Assembly: GCA_027484165.1 (NCBI GenBank)
Contig: JAIXWH010000038.1
Location: 1-34,354, forward strand
Origin: Chitinophagaceae bacterium
Lineage (GTDB): Bacteria > Bacteroidota > Bacteroidia > Chitinophagales > Chitinophagaceae
DNA: 34,354 nucleotides
Direction: 5' to 3'
Shown here: positions 7,487 to 14,500 of the stretch, one piece after another
Position numbering within the stretch: the first letter of the stretch is position 1
Layout: every line of letters begins with the position of its first letter
Made by a program: the position numbers and the translations under genes
The notes under the pieces: generated by a model
The model's database searches: none
The model's input: only the letters and a program-made list of their open reading frames with translations
What the model was told of the DNA's origin: nothing

Positions 7487-8920
7487 ATGAAAGTTTGTGT
7501 TTTACAACCTGATTACTCTACAACAAATGTTGATTATAAAAATTATGATCCTCCCAGAAATTTATCCTTACTATTGCCCAACGACCAAGTTGATCATATT
7601 TTTTTAAATAAACTTACCGTATATAAACAGTTAAAAGATTTATCTAAAAACCGATACGACATTTTTATAAACCTTTGTGAAGGTTATTTGGAATGGGAGG
7701 TTCCGTCAATTGATGTAATTTATTATTTAGAGCTTTTGAATTTACCCTACACTGGACCTAACTCTATTCTTTATGACCCTACTAAAGAATTGATGAAATA
7801 CGTTGCTTATACTCAAGGAGTTAAAACTCCAAATTATGTGTTAGCAACAAAAATTAGTGATGCTGATACAGCAGATAGCTTACTGAGTTTTCCGATGTTT
7901 ATAAAGCCTGCGAAGTCTGGCGACAGTCTTGGTATAGATGATTTTTCTTTAGTTAATAATAAAGAAGAGCTGATTTATAAGTCAAATGAAATCATTAATG
8001 AATACGGAGAGGTTTTAATAGAAGAATATATTGATGGCAGAGAGTTTACCGTATTGGTAGTTGGCAAATCAAGTGCGAATAGTTCGGTTTTGGCATACGA
8101 ACCTGTTGAATATATATTTCCCGAAGGAAAAAACTACAAAACTTACACTTTAAAAACTTCTGAACTTCACCTAGACGCTAACGTTATTGTAAAGGATGAG
8201 GGCATAAAAAAACGATTAAAAGAATCGGCTTGTTCTATATTTGAAGGTTTTGAAGGCGTTGGTTATGCTCGATTGGATTTTAGAATGAACGAAAAAGGTG
8301 AACTGTTTTTCTTGGAGATTAATTTTACCTGTTCTGTTTTTTACGCTGATGGTTATGAGGGATCGGCAGACTATATATTGAAGTTAAGCGGAGTTGGTCA
8401 AAAGGAGTTTTTAATTAAAATTATAGAAGAGGGAATTAAGAGATATCAGGCACAACAGAAAAAAATTACAGTGAAAGGAAATTCGATATCTGGATACGGG
8501 ATTTATGCAAGTCAAATTATTAAAGCTGGTGAAATTATTTTTAAAGGAGAGGGAGTGACACAAAGAATAATTACAAAGTCTTTTGTTGAAAAAAATTGGA
8601 ATGCAAAAGAAAAAGAAAACTTCAGAAAATATGCTTATCCAATTAGTGATGAAGTTTTTTTGCTTTGGGATGAAAATCCTAAAAACTGGGCTCCTCAAAA
8701 TCATTCTTGTAATGCAAACACTTCTTATGATGGATTAAATGTAATTGCAACAGAAGAAATTAAAATTGGTGATGAATTAACGCTAAATTATAATGATTTT
8801 CTAGACATATCAATGGACCCTTTCATATGTAAATGCGGGAGCGATAACTGTAAAGGACTAATTACTGGTATAAAAGGTAACACCGTTAGCTTCAGAGAAA
8901 ATAAAAAGAATCCTTCTTAA
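7487..8920 (+). CDS. ATP-grasp ligase fused to a SET-domain methyltransferase
   Basis: A 477-residue two-domain protein. Residues 1-320 form a D-Ala-D-Ala ligase-like ATP-grasp module: INLCEG (61-66), LPYTGPNS (86-93), MFIKPAKSGDSLGI (137-150, K140), LIEEYIDGREFTV (177-189), ARLDFRMN (261-268, D264) and FLEINFTC (275-282, E277, N279). Residues about 326-460 form a SET domain: GYGIYASQIIKAGEIIFKG (336-354), QNHSCNAN (404-411), GDELTLNY (428-435) and a post-SET CKCGSDNC (448-455). All key motifs of both halves look intact. It lies 18 bases after the preceding ATP-grasp gene. One chain would thus ligate and methylate, most simply acting on the same small peptide or amino-acid conjugate. No signal peptide. 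The domain calls are firm; the pathway is inference. Confidence 0.87.
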   Translation: MKVCVLQPDYSTTNVDYKNYDPPRNLSLLLPNDQVDHIFLNKLTVYKQLKDLSKNRYDIFINLCEGYLEWEVPSIDVIYYLELLNLPYTGPNSILYDPTKELMKYVAYTQGVKTPNYVLATKISDADTADSLLSFPMFIKPAKSGDSLGIDDFSLVNNKEELIYKSNEIINEYGEVLIEEYIDGREFTVLVVGKSSANSSVLAYEPVEYIFPEGKNYKTYTLKTSELHLDANVIVKDEGIKKRLKESACSIFEGFEGVGYARLDFRMNEKGELFFLEINFTCSVFYADGYEGSADYILKLSGVGQKEFLIKIIEEGIKRYQAQQKKITVKGNSISGYGIYASQIIKAGEIIFKGEGVTQRIITKSFVEKNWNAKEKENFRKYAYPISDEVFLLWDENPKNWAPQNHSCNANTSYDGLNVIATEEIKIGDELTLNYNDFLDISMDPFICKCGSDNCKGLITGIKGNTVSFRENKKNPS

Positions 8921-9009
8921 ACTTTATTGATAATAATGACTCTAAAGCCGTCGCCTTTTGGGGTGAGCTGTTTTCTATTTGTGTAATCCGTGAACCAAAC
9001 CCATTTGAT
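8917..9009 (-). pseudogene. Possible antisense gene tail or dispersed intergenic repeat
   Basis: On the minus strand a frame ends at a TAA (8919-8917). Its last 30 codons read like the end of a real protein, including WVWFTDYTNRKQ followed by TPKGDGFRV. There is no in-frame ATG before it runs into the antisense of the membrane gene. GC is visibly higher than in the flanking genes. It could be a remnant of a displaced gene or a copy of an intergenic repeat. I cannot name the family. Confidence 0.2.
8936..8986 (+). CDS. Possible 16-residue peptide ORF (speculative precursor)
   Basis: ATG to TAA encoding MTLKPSPFGVSCFLFV, in frame with and 15 bases after the stop of the ATP-grasp-SET gene. It has one Lys, one Cys and no acidic residue. 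Its position between the ligase-methyltransferase and the membrane gene makes a substrate peptide conceivable, but it is very short, has no clear ribosome binding site, and the opposite strand reads more like protein here. Confidence 0.15.
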   Translation: MTLKPSPFGVSCFLFV

Positions 9010-9894
9010 ATGCTTGAATTTAAAATAATAGGAAAAATAATAAAAACCTATAAAACAAAGCTTGCAATAACCTACTCTTTGTTTTCTATTGAAATGTTGG
9101 GTGCTCTTCTTAGGCCCTTCTTTTTAGGTCTTGCTATAAATGATTTATTAAAAGGGAGTTATTTGGGATTAATATATTTGTCTGTCTGTCATCTTACGTG
9201 GTTGATTGTGGGAACAATAAGACACATGTACGACACTCGAACTTATTCTGCAATTTATACCTCTCTTGTAACTAGCTTTCTCCATAGAAAACTTACAACA
9301 ACAAATGTTTCCAAGTTAAGTGCACACTCAACACTTTCCCGTGAAATTGTAGATTTTTTGGAAACAGACTTCCCTTATATCATCGAAGCTATTTATAATA
9401 TTTTTGGTTCTTTGATTTTGTTATGCTTTTATGAAAAAACTGTAGTGATCATTTGTTTTATTATTTTATTCCCTGTTTTTGTTCTAAGTTTTTTTTATGG
9501 AAAAAAAATGAGGAGTTTAACCCAACATAAAAACGATCAGCTTGAAAACGAAGTAAATATTATTTCAAATGGCAACAAAGACTCTATCAACAACCATTAT
9601 AAACTATTAAGAAAATGGCAAATTAAAATTTCGGATAAAGAAGCGTGGAATTTCGGAATAATGGAAATTTTGGTTTTGATTATTATTAGCGCATCTCTTT
9701 TAGTTTCAACAAATTTTTTAGGAACATCTGTATTGGCTGGCACGATGATTGGTATGTATAATTATCTGCTTCGTTTTGTTTCTGGTCTTGATACTATCCC
9801 ATACCTTGTTCAGCGATATTCTTCAATAAAAGATATTGCAAACAGAATAGATATTAAGGAAGAGGATGTTGTTCTTGATTTTGCTCTTGTTTAA
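9010..9894 (+). CDS. ABC-transporter six-helix membrane protein without ATPase domain
   Basis: A 294-residue integral membrane protein resembling the six-transmembrane ABC exporter domain found as a stand-alone family (ABC_membrane_3 type). Hydrophobic segments lie at roughly residues 17-45, 50-68, 130-146, 148-165, 213-232 and 235-250. The LLRPFFLGLAINDLLKG segment after helix 1 and LRFVSGLDTIPYLVQRYSSI near the end are typical of such exporters, the latter leading into where the nucleotide-binding domain would begin. No Walker A or signature motif follows: the protein stops at 294. It is the last gene of the SET/ATP-grasp cluster and could export or handle its product with an ATPase from elsewhere, or have another role. 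It ends 4 bases before the convergent Zn-finger gene. Confidence 0.75.
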   Translation: MLEFKIIGKIIKTYKTKLAITYSLFSIEMLGALLRPFFLGLAINDLLKGSYLGLIYLSVCHLTWLIVGTIRHMYDTRTYSAIYTSLVTSFLHRKLTTTNVSKLSAHSTLSREIVDFLETDFPYIIEAIYNIFGSLILLCFYEKTVVIICFIILFPVFVLSFFYGKKMRSLTQHKNDQLENEVNIISNGNKDSINNHYKLLRKWQIKISDKEAWNFGIMEILVLIIISASLLVSTNFLGTSVLAGTMIGMYNYLLRFVSGLDTIPYLVQRYSSIKDIANRIDIKEEDVVLDFALV

Positions 9895-9898
9895 TTAT

Positions 9899-10279
9899 TT
9901 ATTCATTGTTTTCATTTATGAAAACAATACACCATTCTTCATTTATTGGCATCATTCCATAATCATAGCAATAGTAATAAATTGACCCTTTTTTATTTTT
10001 GTGGACAGAAGTGGTGTAATTGAAAAAATAGCCGTTTTGTAATAGTTTTTCTCTTTTGACCTTCATGATTGGGCAACCCTCTGGTAATAACTCTTTTAAT
10101 ATTTTTCTATTCTTCAACAATGCATTATTTGTATTTCTGATAATGCTTGTTTGTGTTGATTTGCTTTGATTATTATATCCGTTTCTGCAATAATCATTAC
10201 AAAATTTTTTATCCGACCTTCCTTTAATCGGTTTGTGACACAGTTCACATATTTTAATTATTGTAGAAATTTGACTCAT
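9899..10279 (-). CDS. Small protein with a treble-clef-like Cys4 zinc finger
   Basis: A 126-residue protein. The N-terminal 35 residues carry CELCHKPIKGRSDKKFCNDYC: two CxxC-like knuckles (C11, C14 and C28, C32 by count), as in short zinc-ribbon/treble-clef modules that bind nucleic acid or protein. The rest is basic in the middle (LLKNRKILKELLPEG, KVKREKLLQNG) and rich in Tyr and Asn towards the C-terminus (GSIYYYCYDYG). Similar proteins of unknown function occur in Bacteroidota. It is convergent with the membrane gene, so probably not part of that operon. A role in DNA or RNA binding is a guess. Confidence 0.7.
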   Translation of the reverse strand: MSQISTIIKICELCHKPIKGRSDKKFCNDYCRNGYNNQSKSTQTSIIRNTNNALLKNRKILKELLPEGCPIMKVKREKLLQNGYFFNYTTSVHKNKKGSIYYYCYDYGMMPINEEWCIVFINENNE

Positions 10280-10462
10280 TTTTTTAGTGGAAAAATAATA
10301 CTATCTCCAATTACGATTACCGTTTTTAAACGCTTCCATACGTGTATTTTCAACAATAAACGTTTGTTTTTTTCTTTGAATAGAATAAAGATGGAGTTTT
10401 GTTTTGTCATAAACGGCGCCCTGATATTGACAAACATTTTATAACAATTAAAAAATCAAATT

Positions 10463-10807
10463 ATGTACTCTTTAAGAAACAAGGTTCAACTTATTGGTAA
10501 TCTTGGAAAGGCTCCCGAAATTAAAAACATCGATTCTAGAAAAAAACTAGCAAAATTTTCGGTTGCTACCAACGAAGTATACACCAACATTAAAGGCGAA
10601 AAAGTAAAAGAAACGCAGTGGCACAGCTTAGTTGCCTGGGGGAAGCTGGCTGATATTGCTGAAAAATATCTAGATAAAGGATCGGAGGTGGTTATTGAAG
10701 GCAAGATTATCACAAAGGATTACTTGGATAAAGATGGGAATAAAAAGTATACCACCGAAATTCAGGTAAATGAAATGTTGATGATGGGTTCTAAAAACTC
10801 AGATTAA
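10463..10807 (+). CDS. ssb: Single-stranded DNA-binding protein, short form
   Basis: A 114-residue OB-fold protein: RNKVQLIGNLGKAPEIKN at the N-terminus, FSVATNEVYTN, ETQWHSLVAWGKLADIAEKYL and KGSEVVIEGKIITKDYLDKDG are standard SSB segments. It stops directly after the OB fold (MLMMGSKNSD) and lacks the flexible linker and acidic DIPF-like tail through which SSB recruits repair and replication partners. It is therefore probably an accessory SSB, with a longer essential copy elsewhere. The start at 10463 fits the family. It is monocistronic and ends at a shared terminator. Confidence 0.9.
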   Translation: MYSLRNKVQLIGNLGKAPEIKNIDSRKKLAKFSVATNEVYTNIKGEKVKETQWHSLVAWGKLADIAEKYLDKGSEVVIEGKIITKDYLDKDGNKKYTTEIQVNEMLMMGSKNSD

Positions 10808-10817
10808 ATTTTGGTTA

Positions 10818-10852
10818 GGGGTGATCATCTTAATAAAATGGTCACCTCTTTT
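10818..10852. terminator. Bidirectional terminator between ssb and the beta-barrel gene
   Basis: An 11-bp stem (arms 10818-10828 and 10838-10848, two G-T wobbles) closes a 9-base loop and is followed by a TTTT run at 10849-10852. It lies between convergent genes and can serve both. Confidence 0.7.
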
Positions 10853-11564
10853 AAAATCTGTATCCTACTGATAAGGCGAAAGACCTTAATCCTAGCCACG
10901 GTCCAGTAGTTTTTATTTCTGCTGTAGTAGAAGATGTTACTTTTGAGGATGTTCTAAATGGCCCGATTTCTTTAAACTCATCAAGTGTGTTTTGTAGATT
11001 TTGGATTTGAGCTGGGTCGTTCATTCCGGTTATATTGCTAGCTTTCAGCAATCCGTTGCTTTTCCCATAATGCCCTCCCAATATCCAAAAATCTAAAACC
11101 AATTTTTTAAAAATACAATGTTGCACACCCATTAATAAGCCAGCACTTGTTGCATTTATTTTTCCATTAAATATAATTGAGGAGCCAGATTGATCGTTCG
11201 GATTTTTTATTGGCATATTGAAATCAAATGACGAGTATCTTAAATAAGGGGCTATATAAAATCCTGTCATTTTTTTTACTCCAACATAAATACGTCCTTC
11301 TGCTGTTAAGGCTGTGTTTCCCATTTGAAAGTCATTAATTCTAAAATCCTGATTATCTACAAGTTTTTCAATTTGTGTTTTGAGTGCAATTTTTGATTTT
11401 GGCATATGCCTTACTCCAATTGAAATAGATAGCGGCCTGGCGATGGATCTTTCATAAGTAATATTATAATTTTTAATAGCGTCTCCCATTAAATTTGTCT
11501 TTATAATATTTTTCTGAGCTTGAGAACAGATAGGTATTAATAATAATAAAAATAATTTTTTCAT
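10851..11564 (-). CDS. Outer-membrane beta-barrel protein (DUF3575-like)
   Basis: A 237-residue exported protein. The N-terminus MKKLFLLLLIPICSQAQ is a signal peptide ending in the SQAQ-type cleavage site usual in Bacteroidota. What follows is alternating hydrophobic/polar strands (IIKTNLMGDAIKNYNITYERSI, FYIAPYLRYSSFDF, LVLDFWILGGHYG), and the chain ends in SVGYRF, the terminal aromatic signature of outer-membrane barrels. The length fits an 8-strand barrel. It resembles DUF3575-type proteins, but that assignment is tentative. It is divergent from the DUF6089 gene, which is also an outer-membrane protein. Confidence 0.75.
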   Translation of the reverse strand: MKKLFLLLLIPICSQAQKNIIKTNLMGDAIKNYNITYERSIARPLSISIGVRHMPKSKIALKTQIEKLVDNQDFRINDFQMGNTALTAEGRIYVGVKKMTGFYIAPYLRYSSFDFNMPIKNPNDQSGSSIIFNGKINATSAGLLMGVQHCIFKKLVLDFWILGGHYGKSNGLLKASNITGMNDPAQIQNLQNTLDEFKEIGPFRTSSKVTSSTTAEIKTTGPWLGLRSFALSVGYRF

Positions 11565-11646
11565 TTTAAATACGTTTTATATATATTTTTTTGTTTTAAT
11601 GGGTATAATAAAAATAGTTTAATTTCGTTTAAAAAATAAAATTTCT

Positions 11647-12489
11647 GTGCGAGCTATTATTGCTTTATTATTAATTATACTTATTTATCAACCCTTAATA
11701 ATTAAGGCTCAAGAAATGGAGTCTAAATGGAGAATTGAATTTATGGCCGGTACCTCTTCATATAATGGAGATCTGGTTGAAGGCTTGTTTCCATTAAAAC
11801 GGTTAGGGCCTTGCGGTGGTATTAATATAAAGAGAGAGTTGTTTAATAAGGTTTGGATAAGGGCAGGATTAAGCTACGGTCGAATTTACGGTGATGATAA
11901 AAAAAATAAAGACCCCGAATTGGTTGCTAGGTCTTTAAATTTTAAAAGCCATCTTATTGAATTTTCAACTGCTATAGAATATAATTTTCTTAATATGAAT
12001 AGCGACTATGGCGACTATTACGAATATTCTCCTTATTTTTTTGCAGGCATAGGTTTGTTTCATTTTAATCCTTACACCTTTGATAAAGATGGAAACAAAA
12101 TATATTTAAAGCCATTGAGAACTGAAGGTCAAGGCCTCGCTCAGTTTCCTGATAGAAAAGAGTATTCCTTATATCAACTTTGTTTTCCTATTGGAATTGG
12201 ATTTAAGTGGAATCTCAACAAATCCATTCAATTGGCATATGAGTGTGGGTATCGTTTTACAACCACCGATTATCTTGATGATGTTAGCTCTACTTATATT
12301 TCTCTAGATGAACTTACTGCTTTAGTTGGACCAAATTCTGCAGAATTTTCTTATCGGGAACAAGGTACACCTTTTGCTAAAAGACTTGGAGATAGAAGAG
12401 GGTTTTCAAAACCAAATGATGTTTATTTCTATAATGTTATGAAACTTACGGTTGGGATAGGTCGTGGATATTATGTAATTGAGAATTAA
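11647..12489 (+). CDS. DUF6089-family outer-membrane beta-barrel protein
   Basis: A 280-residue exported protein with a signal peptide (MRAIIALLLIILIYQPLIIKAQ). The mature part starts with WRIEFMAGTSSYNGDLVEG, the hallmark opening of DUF6089 proteins, followed by amphipathic strands such as PYFFAGIGLFHFNP and CFPIGIGFKWNLN, and a C-terminal LTVGIGRGYY strand. Start is a GTG at 11647; no upstream ATG is in frame, and the signal peptide fits. The family is of unknown function and widespread in Bacteroidota. It is divergent from the other barrel gene with an 82-base AT-rich gap and convergent with mnmG. Confidence 0.82.
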   Translation: MRAIIALLLIILIYQPLIIKAQEMESKWRIEFMAGTSSYNGDLVEGLFPLKRLGPCGGINIKRELFNKVWIRAGLSYGRIYGDDKKNKDPELVARSLNFKSHLIEFSTAIEYNFLNMNSDYGDYYEYSPYFFAGIGLFHFNPYTFDKDGNKIYLKPLRTEGQGLAQFPDRKEYSLYQLCFPIGIGFKWNLNKSIQLAYECGYRFTTTDYLDDVSSTYISLDELTALVGPNSAEFSYREQGTPFAKRLGDRRGFSKPNDVYFYNVMKLTVGIGRGYYVIEN

Positions 12490-12522
12490 CAATCTGTCTT
12501 GCTGTATGTCGATTTATATTTT

Positions 12523-14391
12523 CTATCTACCCATAAATAGCATTAAAATCTGAATATCGCTTGGGTTTACACCCGAAATTCTTGATGCCTGACCGAGTGT
12601 CTTTGGTCTAATTTTTTCAAATTTTTGTCTTGCTTCGTTGCTTAGTGAAACAAGTTTTGTGTAGTTAAAATTATCCGGTATCATTAGGTTTTCAAGCTGG
12701 CTCATTTTTTCTACCAGCTCTTTTTCTTTTTCAATATACGTTGCGTATTTCAATTGTATTTCTGCTTGTTCAATTGTTTGATCGTCGAAACCATTCAATA
12801 GATCTTGTAGAAAACTACACGATTGAATCATTGCTTTAAGGCTAACTCCGGGCCTTAATAGTATTTGAGATGCTTTTTGTTTAGTTGATAACGGAGATGA
12901 GTATACGCTAATTAGGTATTCGTTTATTTGCTCTGTCTCTAAATGGTTGGTGTTAAGAAGTTCAATTATTTTGATGACGTCGCTCTTTTTCTTTTTTACT
13001 TTTTGCATTCTTTCTTCACTTGCTAAACCAATTTTGTAACCAATCTCGGTCAAACGGATATCTGCATTGTCTTGTCTTAAAAGTGTTCTAAACTCTGCCC
13101 TACTTGTAAACATTCTGTAAGGTTCGTCTGTGCCTTTATTAATCAGGTCGTCAATTAAAACGCCGATATAAGCTTCGCTCCTTTTTAAAACTATGGGCTC
13201 TACATTCTTTACTGATTGATGTGCGTTTATACCGGCTATTAATCCCTGACATGCCGCTTCTTCATAACCAGTTGTTCCGTTTATTTGGCCAGCAAAAAAT
13301 AGGTTTTTAATTAGTTTAGTTTCAAGGCTGAATTTTAATTGTGTTGGAGGAAAAAAATCATACTCAATAGCATAACCTGGCCTGAAAAATTTACAATTCT
13401 CAAAGCCCGGAACCATTCTAAGTGCTTGATACTGAATGTCTTCTGATAGAGAAGTTGAAAAGCCGTTAACATAAATTTCTACTGTATTCCAGCCTTCAGG
13501 CTCTACAAATAATTGATGTCTGTCTCTTTCAGCAAATCGATTTATTTTATCTTCAATACTAGGACAATACCTTGGCCCCGTTCCTTGTATTCTTCCTTTA
13601 AACATTGGGCTTGATTCGAATCCGGATTTTAAAATTTCGTGTACTTCGTTGCTAGTATAGGTTATCCAACAGCTTCTTTGATTTTCTGGCTTTAAAAAGG
13701 GTTTACTTAGGTAACTAAAACCAACTATATCATCATCTCCCTTTTGTTCTTCCATTTTCGAGTAATCTAAACTTCTTCCATCAATCCTTGGAGGGGTACC
13801 AGTTTTAAGTCTATCGCTTTGGAAACCAAGTGAAACCAATTGCTCTGTTATTCCTGTTGCAGCCTTTTCTGCCACCCTTCCGCCTCCGAAATTCTTTTCA
13901 CCAATATGAATTACGCCGTTTAAGAAGGTTCCGTTAGTTAAAACTACCGATTTTGACCTTATTTCATGTCCCATCCCTGTTTTTACACCTATAACGGTAT
14001 TGTTTTCTATCAATAAACCGGCTACCATATCTTGATAAAAATCCAGATTAGGCGTGTTTTCTAACATTTCCCTCCAGGTGCTAGCAAACAACATTCTATC
14101 GCTTTGTGCCCTTGGGCTCCACATCGCAGGGCCCTTTGATCTGTTTAGCATCCTAAACTGTATCATGCTCTTATCTGTGACAATTCCACTATAACCTCCA
14201 AGCGCATCTATCTCCTTCACAATTTGTCCTTTTGCAATACCTCCCATTGCTGGATTACAGCTCATTTGGGCGATTGTTTGCATATTCATAGTTACAAGGA
14301 GCGTTTTACTCCCCATATTTGCTGCTGCTGCTGCTGCTTCACAACCCGCATGCCCAGCACCAACCACAATAACATCATAATTTGTCAACAT
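12523..14391 (-). CDS. mnmG: tRNA uridine-34 modification enzyme MnmG
   Basis: The FAD/NADH component (also called GidA) that, with MnmE, adds carboxymethylaminomethyl groups to U34 of wobble tRNAs. At 622 residues it is full length. The FAD-binding GAGHAGCEAA is at residues 11-20; CNPAMGGIAKGQIVKEIDALGG, RSKGPAMWSPRAQ, GTFLNGVIHIGE and GQINGTTGYEEAACQGLIAG are diagnostic. The C-terminal helical domain with IRPKTLGQASRISGVNPSDI binds tRNA/MnmE. It lies downstream of ybeY on the same strand, with two parS-like palindromes between them. A promoter-like element is immediately upstream. mnmG is often near replication origins, which suits the context here. Confidence 0.98.
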   Translation of the reverse strand: MLTNYDVIVVGAGHAGCEAAAAAANMGSKTLLVTMNMQTIAQMSCNPAMGGIAKGQIVKEIDALGGYSGIVTDKSMIQFRMLNRSKGPAMWSPRAQSDRMLFASTWREMLENTPNLDFYQDMVAGLLIENNTVIGVKTGMGHEIRSKSVVLTNGTFLNGVIHIGEKNFGGGRVAEKAATGITEQLVSLGFQSDRLKTGTPPRIDGRSLDYSKMEEQKGDDDIVGFSYLSKPFLKPENQRSCWITYTSNEVHEILKSGFESSPMFKGRIQGTGPRYCPSIEDKINRFAERDRHQLFVEPEGWNTVEIYVNGFSTSLSEDIQYQALRMVPGFENCKFFRPGYAIEYDFFPPTQLKFSLETKLIKNLFFAGQINGTTGYEEAACQGLIAGINAHQSVKNVEPIVLKRSEAYIGVLIDDLINKGTDEPYRMFTSRAEFRTLLRQDNADIRLTEIGYKIGLASEERMQKVKKKKSDVIKIIELLNTNHLETEQINEYLISVYSSPLSTKQKASQILLRPGVSLKAMIQSCSFLQDLLNGFDDQTIEQAEIQLKYATYIEKEKELVEKMSQLENLMIPDNFNYTKLVSLSNEARQKFEKIRPKTLGQASRISGVNPSDIQILMLFMGR

Positions 14392-14396
14392 AGTTA

Positions 14397-14404
14397 CAAA
14401 GATA
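14397..14404 (-). promoter_or_regulatory. Candidate -7 element for mnmG
   Basis: The minus strand reads TATCTTTG, matching TAnnTTTG, six bases before the mnmG ATG; the transcript would be nearly leaderless. A TTTG at 14432-14429 is 24 bases upstream, slightly too far for a normal -33 box. Confidence 0.35.
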
Positions 14405-14441
14405 CACGCGTTAAATTATTTTAAAAGTCAAACCGCATATT

Positions 14442-14457
14442 TGTTCCACGTGGAACG
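14442..14457. other. parS-like centromere site 1
   Basis: TGTTCCACGTGGAACG: a perfect 14-base palindrome (14443-14456) centred on CACGTG. It closely resembles the conserved ParB target TGTTNCACGTGAAACA. It is the first of two copies with centres 42 bases apart in the ybeY-mnmG gap. Confidence 0.65.
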
Positions 14458-14482
14458 TGTATAAAAAATATTAAAAAATTGG

Positions 14483-14500
14483 GTGTTCCACGTGGAACAC
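14483..14500. other. parS-like centromere site 2
   Basis: GTGTTCCACGTGGAACAC: a perfect 18-base palindrome that contains TGTTCCACGTGGAACA, the parS-type core. Its last base is the first base of the ybeY stop codon as read on the plus strand. A loopless palindrome this perfect is better explained as a protein-binding site than as a terminator. Confidence 0.7.

Noticed and set aside
8905-9009. In-frame upstream extension of the membrane gene
   Set aside because: The frame is open but contains no ATG, GTG or TTG, and the start at 9010 fits the membrane family.
10166-10444. 92-codon plus-strand ORF over the zinc-finger gene and the ssb upstream region
   Set aside because: It is antisense to a better gene with a clear Cys4 motif and its translation is a low-complexity Phe/Ile-rich string.
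11620-11627. TAATTTCG as a -7 element for the DUF6089 gene (also at 25661 before katG)
   Set aside because: One base off the consensus in an AT-rich stretch, with no -33 box in either place.
14442-14500. CACGTG palindromes as transcription terminators
   Set aside because: Perfect palindromes without a loop or T-run, and present in two copies at a helical spacing; a DNA-binding site fits better.
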